From NCBI RefSeq assembly GCF_026151205.1, contig NC_087076.1, positions 11,570,902-11,634,901 on the forward strand: a stretch of DNA of 64,000 bases, read 5' to 3'. This DNA is from Bolinopsis microptera. Its lineage: Eukaryota > Ctenophora > Tentaculata > Lobata > Bolinopsidae. The notes under the pieces were generated by a model. That model had not been told where the DNA came from, did not search any database, and saw only the letters and a list, made by a program, of their open reading frames with translations. Below are positions 13,222-26,607 of this stretch, piece by piece. Every line of letters begins with the position of its first letter. The first letter of the stretch is position 1. A program made the translations under genes and the position numbers.

Positions 13222-13883
13222 TGCGAGAGGAGCTTTATTTCTACGTATGGTCCATGGAGGATATTTCTTCTTCCCTGGCTATTAAATATATTGACTTGTT
13301 TACTTAAAAACTTACTATGTGTTATTTTATCGCGATGTTTCCTTTTTATTCACAACTAAATAATCCCCGTGTTGACCCTGAATATCCCTAACAGGGCTCC
13401 GTAAATCGAATACATCGAAGGACATGTACAACAGTAAGAGTGTAACTGGAGTGTACCCTGCTCAACGCAAGTTAAGCCGCAGAGTCCTCCTCATTACCCT
13501 GAAAACAAGTTAGTTGTACCCTGTCTTGTAATGATGCTATAGGTTCATTTTAGTAGATAAATTAAGGTTTACTGTGTGATTAGGTACAACAATTCTCTAC
13601 TGTAGCTACTCACTGAGAATATTTGGTTAGAATTGTAAACGAATAATGTAACAGTGTAGAATCATTGTAAATGTAACAGTGTAACGTATCAGTGTAAATC
13701 AGTGCAAATGTAACAGTGTTAAATGTAACAGTGTTACTACGCTCAGACAGTGCTGTTGAGTACATGACTGCATGTAACCATGGAGACACCCTGGCTACCA
13801 ACTAAAGAGAAGGGTGATGTGGTGGAGAGTGTGGAGTGGTCAGGGTTACTAAACGTGGAGGTGTATAGTCTCACTTGATGACG

Positions 13884-15315
13884 GTCCATAGTCTGTACTT
13901 CAGTCAGTAGTCTGTAGATTAGTTCAGTAAGCATGTAGTTCATCCAGTAGTCTGTAGTTCATCAGTAGTCTGTAGTTCAGTCAGTAGTCCTGTAGTTCAG
14001 TCAGTAGTCTGTAGTTCAGTCAGTAGTCTGTACATCAGAGTCAGTAAGTCTGTACTATCAGTCCCAGTAGTCTGAAGTAAGTTCAGTCAGTAGTCTGTGA
14101 GTTCAGTCAGTAGTCTGTACTTCAGTCAGTAGTCTGTACTTCATCAGTTGTCTGTAGTTCAGTCAGTACTGTAGTACATCAGTAGTCTGTACTTCAGTCA
14201 GTAGTCTGTGACTCATCAGTAGTCGGTACTTTTTACAGTCAGTAGTCTGTAGTATCAGTCAGTAGTCTGTAGTTCAGGTCTGTAGTCCTGTACTCCAGTC
14301 ATATCTGTACTTCAGTCAGTAGTCTGTAGTTCAGTCAGTAGTCTAGGTAGTTCCTCAGTAGTTCTGTACTTCAGTGCAGTAGTCTGACTTCAGTTAGTAG
14401 TCTGTAGTTCATCAAAGGTTCTGTAGTTCCAGTCAGTAGTCTGTTGTTTAGTCAGTAGTCTGAGTTCAGTCAGTAGTCTGTACTTCAGTCAGTAGTCTGT
14501 AACTTCAGTCAGTAGTCTGTACTCAGTCATAGTCTGTACTTCAGTCAGTAGTCAGTAGTTCAGTCAGTAGTCTGTTACTTCAGGTCTGTAGTCCTGGTAC
14601 TTCAGTCAGTAGTCTGTACTTCAGTCAGTATCTGTATTCAGTCAGTAGTCTGTACTTCAGTCAGTAGTCTGTAGTTTAGTCAGTAAGCAAGTAGTTCATC
14701 CGTAGTCCTGTATTTCAGTCAGTAGTCTGTATTCAGTCAGTAGTCTGTAGTTCATCCAGTAGCTGTAGTTTCAGTCGAGTAGTCTGTACTTCAGTCAGTA
14801 GTCTGTACTTCAGTCAGGTATCTGTACTTTCAGTCAGTAGTCGGTACTTGACTTCAGTCAGTAGTCGACTTCAGTCAGCAGTCTGTAGTTCAGTCAGTAG
14901 TCTGTACTTCAGTCATAGTCTGTAGTTTAGTCTGAGCAAGTAGTTTCAGTCCCAGTATACTGTATTCAGTCAGTAGTCCGTAGTTCAGTCAGTAGTAACT
15001 GTAGTTCATCCGTAGTCTGTAGTTCATTCAGTAGTCTGTACTTCAGTCAGTAGTCGTACATTCATCCAGTAGTCTGTACTTCATCAGTATCTGTAGTTCA
15101 GTCAGTAGTCTGAAGGTTCAGTCAGTAGTCTGTACTTCAGTCCGTAGTCCGTACTTCAGTCATTAGTCAGTAGTTCAGTCATATCTGTACTTCAGTCAGT
15201 AGCCTGTACTTCAGTCAGTAGTCTGTAGTTCAGTCAGTAGTCGTGTATGTTCAGTCAGTAGTCTGCTAGTTTAGTCATAGTCTGTAGTTCAGGCAGTAGT
15301 CTGATACTTCAGTCA
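13884..15315. repeat. 19-bp minisatellite, copy 3
   Basis: About 1.43 kb. Marker variant units lie near 13,915, 14,675 and 14,925, at the same offsets as in copy 2. Confidence 0.96.
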
Positions 15316-16262
15316 AGTCCAGTCTTTATATACACTTGTATAAAAATGCCGTGTAGTGAACCTCGAGACCTCTCATGCTATGGTCAATATGAATGATAAT
15401 GAACAAAAATGAATATGATTATATGCGTATAAATGATATTAATACGAAAGTTTTTATGTTATTGATGGATTGCACTACCCCGAGGCAAGTACTCTGCATT
15501 AACGCCTTAAAATTGTTTAATTACAATCAATTAAAGATATACACACATACATAAATATAATAACACTATAGGGAATGAAAATAGTGCTTATCTCTTACAT
15601 TAATTTAGAACAGTAATACAGAGTCTGAAAGAATGTCACAGATATTGTATCAGGAACATGGCTGTGAAATTGTTGAAGATGGCGTGTATGCAGATGTAAA
15701 ATACCTCGAAGATAGTCATATTTCGTTCTGCGATAAAAGTTTTGTGTTTCGTTGCTGAGCTTCCCGCAACTTTAACAAACCTTTTATCACACTTCCTAAA
15801 CCTGGGCAACGTAGCACTGTGGAGGTGGGGTATTCTGTTTACCAAATATGGTCACGTGAACATCTAAACAGTTGTAATTAGTTTACACGATATTAAACAC
15901 CGAAATCACTCCTGAGTATGCCATCAGATAGACTCTTTGTAAATTTTATGCTCGTCGAATCTGGCTGTTGATTTTCATTCAGCATCGGTGTATTTTTCTT
16001 CAAATTACACATGAGTAGAACCAATTTTGTCCGGCTGGCCAAAATTACCTGAAACTGGCCGTGTTTCTGAGTGTGGATATTGATTAACTTACAGAATTCT
16101 AAAAATTGTATTTTTTCAGAAAGAAAAAGTAGAGCTTATATTCTCGAAAAATCCATAGCCAAAAAAGTCTAAAGATGATTCTATTTCTGATCTGGGAACA
16201 ACCCATTGAAGATCTTACATACAAGGTATACTAACACATTTATTGTTAATTATAGATTATTA

Positions 16263-16881
16263 CTAGGTACCCGGCCTACGGCCGGATGTCACTGCCGCAG
16301 TTAAAAAGGGTAGGAGTAATTACCCGCTGAGTCAAAATACCCGATTGGCCGAGCAATTCTATTCGGGAGTGCCTCACGTATCCAAGATATCTTAAAAGAT
16401 GTATTCTTAATGAAATAATCAATAGAAATTACCTACACCATGCAACCACACCAGCCTATCATATTTGTGAACATGCATTACATTGTCGTAGGAAAGTATG
16501 AACTCGTCTTACAGTCCAAACAGACCGTTTTGAGCACACCCTCCCCTAATAAGTTATAGTATTATATGACCATGTAATATACCGGCCATGTAATATATTA
16601 GCTACATATGCAGAGAGGAGCTAGCCCCGTAACTCTTGCGTTCTTCTCAGCCTTTTTAGTAGGTAACATATTTTGTGTACAAAACCATCAATTAAACCAC
16701 GTAACCACCGGCCGATTTTTATAAAATGCTATTGGCTTCGTCAGATTGTCCGGCACTATACCGAGCAAAACCAGTCCCGTAACTATTACCGTTTTTTTTG
16801 TATATCCGTTGGAAATTTACACACAGACACACACACAGACCACACCCACAGACACACACGACATTCTGTGTAATAAGTTGA
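16263..16881 (-). mobile_element. Non-autonomous Helitron-like element, copy 3
   Basis: Terminal ctag at 16,263, followed on the plus strand by the ccggcctacggccgg hairpin. The ac-rich tract and ttga end are near 16,881. Confidence 0.58.
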
Positions 16882-18671
16882 TAATACACTTGCTATGACC
16901 TGACCTTTGTACTCGTCTCATTGGCAACAAATCCAAAATATCACTCTCTAACAAACATATTAAGTGGATATTCTGTTTTTAGAAACTGTCCCCTGTATGC
17001 TGATGCTCGGTGTTGAGTTTTCTGAAGTTGGTGAGGTTTGATGTGGTATGTGAACTGCCCAATGGATTGACTGGCTTTATCAGAGGTAATGTGAAATATG
17101 CATTTCTATGTTAAATTGTATGTGTGCACCAAATAACTTGAATTAGATCTAGCTAAGATAAAATATTTGATAACAAATAGTGCAATGTTAAATGCAAACC
17201 GAATGAAAAATGAAATGAAGAAACTAATGTAAAAAAGAAGTAATTTATATCAATATTGGAATTCTTGTGTTGAGGCCATATCTAATTATTATCATAATAT
17301 GCTAGGTACTATCACAGCGAGGAATTTAACAGTGTTATCGAGAACCCAACGCTGAAGTGAACGTAGGAAGCAGAAGGTGAAGAGGTTAGTTTCGCTCTGT
17401 GAGATTTGAAGAAGAGAAATGTACTTACAGACTGGCGTGAGAGTTCGACGCACACCTGTTCTATACTCTCAAACTCAGAGATTCGATACTAAATTAATTC
17501 ATAACAATTTCCTAAACAGCCTTCGTTTTTGAACATCAATTTATAATGTAAGCCACCTATAACATAGTAGATCATTCTTTAAGCTCCTTTAAAGTTCCAC
17601 TTAATGTCAGGAACTAGACCTCTGTGACGTTGTATCAGTGGACAGTTTCTTATCCTGCCCCGTTGTTTGATGTAGTTACTGTTGACAAGACCGCAAACTC
17701 AAACCCTCACCACCAAACCAGGAGATAGTGGCGTTTTCTGTCAAAGCAACAGAATTCAACAAGAATATGGTAGGTGATTTCATCGATTTAAAGGACTAGT
17801 GACCACCTTACCTTCTTCATAAGAATATCATTTTAGTATGAAATGTTCAATGTTGCTTATTTGCCGGAACCTTATTTCCGTAGGTTTTCATCTAAAAATA
17901 CTTTAAATGATTGTGCGACTAGTTTAAAAAAAAATACAGTTTAGGATGTACTGATAGTTGAAGTTGTTAACATTAAAAAACAGTGCTACAAGGAGTCATC
18001 CAGAGTGTGGAAGAAGTACGGGTACATGGTGAACGGGGGAGTCAAGGGAGTAACAGCCTTCCTCACAAGAGTGGCAGTGCTGCCAGAAGAAGTGTGATAA
18101 TTGTCCGGTGGTGGTCAGATACGGTTCAGGTTGGCAACCTTATTTTAGGTGAGGTGTGTTATAAATTGTGCAGGCCCCGGGGGATTATTAAATTGTTTTT
18201 AATTTCTCTCTCCAGAGTTTGGATAGCATAATACAATAATAAGTTGACTCATATCTATAATCTCTGAAATTTCTGTGCAATTCTAAGCAGAATTACGTGA
18301 GTTATTAAAGGGTCGCGTATGGCGTTACTTCTGGCCACTCGTATAATTGGGTGGGGTAGCCTCTGGCAGTGTAGTCAGGGTCGATAACATTTTATAATTT
18401 TTTTTTAAAAAAAAATTTTATTTTTAATTTTAGGCAGGGAGATAAATTTTAATCATCTCATATTTTAACTGTCTAATGTAACACAGTCTAATAACACAGG
18501 ACTGACGCGGTAGGAGAAAGCACTTTCGGAGAACATAACCAAGTTCTCTTCTCTGACGCCAGGTCCCTTGTTAATATCACTACCGTTAAGAAACAGGCTG
18601 CTAACGGACTGAGATGTACCTTCCTTGGGGGTAATCCTGTAGGTACTCTTCCACTTAGGGACTGTTTTGCT

Positions 18672-19450
18672 GGGGTGATTGCAAAACGGCAATTACTGTC
18701 AGTATTCCATAAAACCCCAAACTGACATTGACATAATTGACATTATTGACCATTATTGACATTAATTGACATTAATTGACAGTAATTGACATAATGACAT
18801 TATTCGATAAATATTCAAGATATTCACGTCTATGTAAGTTAGATCGTTTCAAAAAAAACAAATGTCCTTAAATAAATTCTATATTTCTTACTTGTTGATC
18901 CTTAGGTCAAAGACCTCCAAAAAATTTCAGCTTCCAACCCTTTCCATCTCGGTCCCCACCGGCCACCCCATATTTTATTGGTTATCTTAATACAGTAAAA
19001 TATCTAGAATCGGTCTTTTTTTTAGTATGAAGGAGTAATGTTTAGCGTTTTAAAATTCGTTATTCAAAAATAAATGTCATGAAGGGGCATTTCGTTTAAT
19101 GTGGTTTTTAAGTCTGATGATGTTGAGAACCACGCCCATGGATGGCCAGCCCATTTAAGAAATTAAATTCGGGAAACCGTATTTACTTTAGTATTATTGT
19201 TTAGATGTCTGAATTTTTTCACATTTCCACATTGTCCATATGTGGATAGTAGTGTGGAATAATTGTTGATAAAAACGTTCTCCAAGTGCTAAAAATAATG
19301 GTAGAACTACATAATCTCTGTCGAAAAATATCATGTCAATTATAATGTCAGTATTCCAAAATTTTGCAAAACTTGACATTAATTGACATTAAATTAGACA
19401 TTAATTGACATTAATTGACATATTGACATTAATTTGACGTTGCATCCCCC
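18672..19450. mobile_element. MITE with decamer subterminal arrays, copy 3
   Basis: Flanked by gttttgct on the left and gttttgc-ct on the right. The left inverted repeat has private insertions. Confidence 0.63.
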
Positions 19451-19465
19451 GCGTTTTGCCTAGAG

Positions 19466-20380
19466 TAGGAACGACCGGTCCAAGGTTTTGGCTGCCGGAC
19501 CAGAAAAGACCGGATTATTTCCGGTTGTCGCATTTTCCGGCCGAGAACCGGGTAATAAGAAAGAAGATATTTAAGGCTGCCGGAAAACTGGAGATTAATC
19601 CTTGATTGTGGGGGTTTATCAATTATAATATTAAAGCCATGTGGACACATGAGAAAGTGCCTTACAGTCCGACTAACTGTGTCACGCCCCATTTCACATT
19701 TCAACCAAACTTCTGCGCTGGAGCAGCGTCACTTGTTTGATATGTTGTGCGAGGCAGGCAGAGGTCACTGATTGATCTGCTGTATGAGCAAGCTAGAAAC
19801 GAGTTGGAAATAAAACAACATTGGCAAGAATTCACTGCGCCTTGCTTACACAAATGTACAATTGCTTCATATAAAGCCAAGATCCAGCAAGCCAGTGCAG
19901 CTCTTATAAGTTCGTGGGCGGTCAATATAACCGAGGATAAGTCCAAAGTTTTTTAATGGCAAGATGTCCGTTTGTTTTATCTTGACATGTAAGGGGAGTT
20001 AGCAAACGGGTTGTTTACCACAATAAAGCAGGGACCCTCTGGGCTCTGCCTTGAAAGCTCATAAGTAAAGCATAAATGGAAGCTGTTTTGACTCTAACCC
20101 AAACTCAAAAATCTCACATCAACGGGTCTTGAACATTCGCTGACAGATAACAGGCGACCGTGGAGGCTGAATTTACCGGTCACTGAGGAGCAATGGACTG
20201 GATCCCCTTAGTAAGAATTTTGACAGAAATATTATAACATTTAGGAACACTTAAAAAAGAATGTCCTGTTTGAAATCCGGGCCAAATTTTTGAAACCGGA
20301 CAAACCGGAACCGCGAACCGGAGATTAAAGCCGAATATCCGCTGGAACCGATTCAGAGCCGATATCCGGGTCAGTTCCTA
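19466..20380. mobile_element. hAT-like non-autonomous element, copy 3
   Basis: Right flank is a clean tgctagag; the left flank has one extra c. Confidence 0.64.
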
Positions 20381-21036
20381 TGCTAGAGGAGCTTTATTTC
20401 TACTTGGTCCATGGAGCTATTTTCTTCATCTGGCTATTAAATATATTACTTGTTACTTAAAAACTTACTAATGTTTATTTTATCGCGATGTTTTCTTTTT
20501 ATTCACAACTAAATAATCCCCTGTTTGACCCGAATGATCCCTAACAGGGCTCCGTACACCTAATACATCGAAGACATGTACAACAGTCAGATTGTACTGG
20601 AGGTGTACCTGCTAAACGCAAGTTAGCCGCCAGAGTCCTCCTCATTAACCCTGAAAACAGGTGAGTTGTACCCTGTCTTAGATCTAGAAGGTTCATTTTA
20701 GTAGATAAATTAAGTTACTGTGGATAAGGTAACACAATTTCTCACTGTAGCTACTCACTAGAATATTGGTTAGAAGTGTAAACATAATGTAAACAGTGTA
20801 AATCATTGTAAATGTAACAGTGTAAATGTAAACAGTGTAAATCAGTGGCAAATGTATACAGTGTTAATGTAACAGTGTTACAACTCGCAGACAGTGCAGT
20901 TGAGTACATTGTAACTGCCATGAACCATGGAGCACACCTGCTACAACTAAAGAAGGGTGATGTGGTGGAGGATGTGGAGGTGGTCCAGGTTACTAAACGT
21001 GGGTGTATATGTCTCACTGATGACGGTCCCCCCAAA

Positions 21037-22464
21037 GTAGTCTGTACTTCTGTTCAGTAGTCTGTAGTTTAGTCAGTAGCATGTGAGTTCAGTCCGTAGT
21101 CCCGTAGTTTCAGTCAGTAAGTCTGTAAGTTCAGTCAGTAAAGTCTTAGTTCAGTCAGTAGTCCTGTATTTCAGTCAGTAGTCTGTACTTCAGTCATTAG
21201 TCCTGTACTTCAGTCAGTAGTCCTGTAGTTCCAGTCAGTAATTCCTGTAGTTCAGTCAGTAGTTGTACTTTTCAGTCATAGTCTGTACTTCAGTCTTAGT
21301 CCTGTATTCAGTCAGTAGTCTGTAGTTCCGATCAGTAGTGCCTGTACTTCATACAGTATCTGTACTTCAGTCAGTAGTCTGACTTCAGTCAGTAGTCTGT
21401 AGTTCATCAGTAGTCTGAGTTCATCAGTATGTCTGTACTCCAGTCTGTAAGCTGTACTTCAGTCAGTAGTCTGTAGTTCAGTCAGTAGTCTTGTATTCAG
21501 TCAGTAGTCTGTACTTCAGTCAGTAGTCTGTACTATCATCAGTAGTCTGTAGTTCAGTCAGTAGTCTGGTAGTTCAGTCAGTAGTCTTAGTTTAGTCAGT
21601 AGTCTGTAGTTCAGTCCCCAGTAGTCTGTACTTCTTCAGTAGTCCTGTACTTCATCAGTAGTCGTACTTCAAGTCAGTAAGTCAGTACTTTCAGTCAGTA
21701 GTCTGTAGTTCAGTCATAGTCTGTACTTCGTCAGTAGTCCTGTACTTCAGTCAGTGATTCTGTACTTCAGTCAGTAGTCTGTAGTTCAGTCAGTAAGTCT
21801 GTACTTCAGGATCAGTAGTCTTGAGTATTTAGTCAGTTAGCATTTAGTTCAGTCAGTAGTCGTAGTTCAGTCAGTAGTCTGTAGTTCATCAGTATTCTGT
21901 AGTTCAGTTCAGTAGTCTGTAGTTCAGTCAGTATCTGTACTTCAGTCAGTAGTCTGTACTTCAGACAGTAGTCTGTAACTTCAGTCAGTAGTCTGTACTT
22001 CAGTCAGTAGTCTGTACTTCAGTCAGAAGTCTGTAGTTTCAGTCAGTATCTGTACTGTCAGCAGTAGTCTGTAGTTTAGTCAGTACAGTATTTCAGTCGT
22101 AGCCTGTGTTCAGTCAGTAGTCTGTAGTTCAGTCAGAGTCTGTAGTTCAGTTCTGTAGTCGGTATGTTCAGTCAGTAGTCTGTACTTCAGTCAGTAGTCT
22201 GTACTTCAGTCAGTAGTCTGTATTCATCAGTAGTCTGTAGGTCAGTCAGTATCGTAGTTTCAGTCAGTAGTCTTGTACTTCCGTCCATAGTCTGTACTTC
22301 AAGTCAGAAGTCTGTAGTTTCATCAGTAGTCTGTAACTTCAGTCAGTAGTCGTACTTCCGTCAGAAGTCCTGTAGTTCAGTCAGTAGTCTGTAGTTCAGT
22401 CAGTAGTCTGGTTATGTTTTAGTCAGTAGTCCTGTAGTTCATCAGTAGTTCTGTACTTCAGTCT
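21037..22464. repeat. 19-bp minisatellite, copy 4
   Basis: About 1.43 kb. Marker variant units lie near 21,067, 21,830 and 22,073. The junction with the preceding exon reads cccccaaag here instead of the usual direct join. Confidence 0.96.
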
Positions 22465-23414
22465 AGTCAGTCTTTTATATCACTTGTATTTAAATACTTG
22501 CCGTGTAGAACTCGAGACCTCATGCTATGGGTCAATATAATGATAATGAACCAAAAATGAATATGAATTATATCGTATAAATGATAGTGAATACGAAAGT
22601 TTATTATTGATGGATTGCACTACCCCGAGGCAGTACTCTGCATTAACGCTATAAAATGTTAATTACAATCATTTAAAGATATACAACACATACAGAAAAA
22701 AAATATAATATACACTATTAGGGCATGTAAATAGTTCTTATCTCTTACATTAATTTAGAACTGTAATACAGAGTCTGAAAGAATGTCTCAGATATCTTAT
22801 TCAGGAAATGGCAGTGAAATTGTTGGATGGCGTGGAGCATTGTAAAATACTTCGAAGATAGTCATATTTCGTTCTGCGATAAAGTTATGTGTTTCCGTTG
22901 CTGTAGTCCCGCAACATTAAATCACACCTTTTATCAAACTTCCTAAACCTGGGCAACGTACGACTGTGAGTGTGGTTATTCTGATTACCACATAATGTCA
23001 CGTGAACATCTAAACAAGTTTTGTAATTAGTTAAGTGCACGATATTATACCGCGAATCACTCCTGAGTAGCCTCAGATAGACTCCTTGTAATTAGTTGGC
23101 TCGTGCCGATATCTGCCCTGTGATTTTCATTCAGCATCGGTGTATTTTTCTTCAAATTTACACATGAGTAGAACCAATTTTGTCCGCGCCAAAATTGTAC
23201 CTGAAACTGGCCGAGTGTTTCTGAGGTATATTGATTAAATTACAGAATTCTTTAAAAATTTATTTTCAAGAAAAAAAAGTAGAGCATATATTCTCGGAAA
23301 AATCCATAGCCAAAAGTCTAAAGAATGATTCTATTTTCTGATCTGGAAAACCATTGGAAGATCTTACATACAAGTACACGATAACACATTTATTTGTTCA
23401 TTATATAAATATTA

Positions 23415-24054
23415 CTAGTGTAACCCGGCCTAACGGCCGATTCTCCCTGCCGCATTAAAAAGGGTAGATAATTACCCGCTGATGTCAAAACCCGGATTAG
23501 GCGAGCAATCAATTCGGAAGTGCCCTCACGTGATCCAATAGTAATCTTTAAAAGATAGTAATTCTTAATGAAATCAATAGAAATTAACACCTAACACCAT
23601 GCACCACACATCCTATCATATTTGTGAACATGCATTACATTGTCCGTATGAAAGTTTAACTCTCTCTACAGTCCAAAAAGACCGTTTGAGCACTCCTCCC
23701 CTAATAAAGTTTTATAGTATTGATATGACCAATGTAATATATACGCCATGTAATATATACTCTACATATGCAGAGAGAGAGCTAGCCCCGTAACATCCCT
23801 TGCCGTTCTTCTCAGCCATTTATGTAAACCCGAAATATTTTTGGTGGTAGCAAAACCATCAATTAAACACTTACCACCGGCCGATTTTTATAAAATTTGC
23901 TTATTGGCTTCCGTCAGAGTTTTGTCGCAACTATACGCAAAAACTCAGTCCCCTAACTATTAACGTTTTTTTTGTTAACCGTTCGGAAATTACACACAGA
24001 CACCACACAGACACACACACAGACACACTGACAATTCTGGTGTTATGTAAGTGA
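23415..24054 (-). mobile_element. Non-autonomous Helitron-like element, copy 4
   Basis: Same termini and position between E1 and E2. The hairpin carries a private one-base insertion in its loop. Confidence 0.58.
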
Positions 24055-25807
24055 TAATACCCTTGCTATACCCTGACCTTTGTATCGTCTCATTGGCACA
24101 AATCCAAATATCACTCTCTAACAACATATTAATGTGGATATTCGGTTTTTAGAAACTGTCCCCTGGTAATGCTGATGCTCGGTGTTGTTTCTGAGTTGGT
24201 GAGGTTGATGTGGTATGAACCCTGCCCATATGGAATTGACTGCTTTATCAAGGTAATGAGAATATGCATTTCTATGTTATTGTAATGTGTGGCACAAATA
24301 AGCTTTGAATTAATCTAGCTAAGATAAAATAGTTTGATAACAATTAAGTGCACTGTTAAATGCATACCGACATGAAAAATGAAATGAAAACCTAGATGTA
24401 GAAGTAATTTATAACAATATTGAATTCTTGTGTTGACCATATCTAATTATTATCATAATATGCTGGACTGATATCACGAGGAATTTAACAGTGTATCGAG
24501 AAACAACGCTGACAGCAGGTTGACGCGGAAGCCGAAGGTAAGAGGTTAGTTCCCTCTGTGGTAGATTTTGAAGAAGAGAAATGTACTTACAGAACGGGTG
24601 GGCGTGAAGTTCACCACACTGTTCTATACCAAACCAGAGATTCTGATACTAAATTATATCATAAGCAATTCCTAAACAGCCTTCTTTTGAACTCAATTTT
24701 ATAATGTAAGCCACCTATGAACATAGTATCTCTATTCTTTAAGCTCCTGTAAGTTTCCCACTTAATTTCCGGAACTAGACCTCTGTGACGTTGTATCAGT
24801 GACAGTTCTTATCTGCTCGGTTTTGTTGATGTACGTTTCTGTTGACAAGACACGCAAACGCAACCGCACCACAAACCGGAGATAGTTGAACGTTTTTCCT
24901 GTCAAGCACAGATATCGAACAAGAATATGGTAGGTGATTTCATTCGATAACAAGACATGACCACCTACCTTCTTATAAGAATATCTTTTTAGTAAGAAAG
25001 TGTTTCAAATGTGTGCTTTATTACCGGAACCTTATTTCCGGTAGGTTTCCATCTTAAAAATACTTATATGAATGTGCCACTATTTTAAAACAAAAATACA
25101 GTTTTTAGGATTATCTGATGTCGAAGTTGTAACATAAAAACAGGTGCTACAAGGAGTCCATCCGTAGTGTTGAAGAGTACGGTACATGGTGAACGTGGGA
25201 GTCAAGGGAGTAACAGCCTTCCTCAACAGAGTCAGTGCTCCTGAAAATGTGGATATGTCCGGGTGGTTGTCAATACGGTTAACAGATGGCAACCTATTTT
25301 AGTGATTGGTGTTATAAATTGTGCTGCCCCGGGGGATTATGTACATGGTTTTTATTTCTCGTCTCCAGAGTTTGTGATTGAATAATACAATAATAAGTTT
25401 GACTCATATACTATAATCTCTGAAATTCTGTGGCATTTCTAAGAAGAATTACGTGAGTTATTAAAGGTCGCGTATGGGCATGTTTACTTCTGGGCCACTC
25501 TGTATAATTGGGTAGTTCTGGCAGTGTAGTCAGGTTCATACATTTATAATTAAAATATTTTAATTTTAGCAGGGAGATAAATTATTAAGCATCTCTTTAT
25601 TAACTGTTAATTAACACAGTCTAATTAACACCAGGAACTGTACCGGTAGGGATGAAAAGCACTTTCGGAAAAACAGTAACCACGTCTCTTTCTCTTGACG
25701 CCAGGTCTCTTTGTAAATATCACCGTAAGACAGGGCTTCTAACGGTCTGAGATGTACTTCCTTGGGGGTATCCTGGTAGGTACTCTTCCACTAGGGACTT
25801 GTTTGCT

Positions 25808-26595
25808 GGGGGTGATGCAACGTCAATTTAATGTCAGTATTCCCATAAAAACCCCAAACTGACATTGACCTTAATTGACATTAATTGAACATTTATTGAC
25901 CATTCATTGACATTAATTGACATTAATTGACATTAAGTGACATTATTCGATAAATATTCAAGATATTCAACGTCCTATGTAAGTTAGATATCGGTTCAAA
26001 AAAAACAAAATGTCCTTAAATAATAAGAGTATGTTCTTATCTGTTGATCCTTAGGTTACCAAAGACCACCAAAAAAATTTCAGCTTCACTCTTCGCATCT
26101 TCGGTCCCCACCGCCACGCCCCATATTTTATTGGTTCTTATACAGTAATAGATCTAAATCGCTTTTTTAGTAGGAAAGGAGTAATGTTAGCGTGTTAAAA
26201 TTCGTTATTCAAAAATAAATGTCATGAAGGCATTTCGTTGTAATGTGGGTTAAGTTCTGATGATGTGAGAACCACGCCCTATGGATGGCCAAGGCCCATT
26301 TAAGAAAATTAAATTTCGGGAAACCGTATTATTTTAGTTTTGTTTATTGATCTAATTTTTTCTCATTTCCATTTCAAATGTGATAGTAAGTGAATAAAAT
26401 GATGATAAAAACGTTCTAAAACAGTGGCTAAAAATAAATGGTAGAACTACATAATCTCTGGTCGAAAAATATCATGGTCAATTAAGTGGTCAGTAATTCC
26501 ACAAATTTTGCAAAACTGACATTAATTGACATTAATTGACATTAAATGACATTAATTGACATTAATATTGACTTAATTGACGTTGCATTCCCCCC
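25808..26595. mobile_element. MITE with decamer subterminal arrays, copy 4
   Basis: Clean ends: tgctgggggtgatgcaacgtc at the left and gacgttgcattcccccc at the right, then gttttgct. Confidence 0.65.
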
Positions 26596-26607
26596 GTTTT
26601 GCTAGAG

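Larger units (their letters stand above)
8880..13883 (+). pseudogene. RRP5/PDCD11-like partial gene, copy 2 (E1-E8)
   Basis: Same exon set as copy 1: E1 8880-8986, E2 9796-9907, E3 10130-10207, E4 10430-10583, E5 10821-10986, E6 11314-11454, E7 13395-13509, E8 13747-13883. Indels disturb E4 at both splice sites and E2 internally. A divergent GC-rich stretch at about 9,535-9,625 lies inside the Helitron-like element of the E1-E2 intron and accounts for most of the extra length of this unit. Confidence 0.78.
16120..21025 (+). pseudogene. RRP5/PDCD11-like partial gene, copy 3 (E1-E8)
   Basis: Exons: E1 16120-16225, E2 16983-17085, E3 17306-17384, E4 17611-17769, E5 17984-18148, E6 18500-18639, E7 20548-20660, E8 20891-21025. 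E8 is cleanly readable here through KKGDVVEDVEVVQVTKRG. It differs from the others at its 3' end, where cccccaaag follows DDG and keeps the frame open a little into the minisatellite. The 5' and 3' parts of the gene are missing, as in every copy. Confidence 0.8.
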
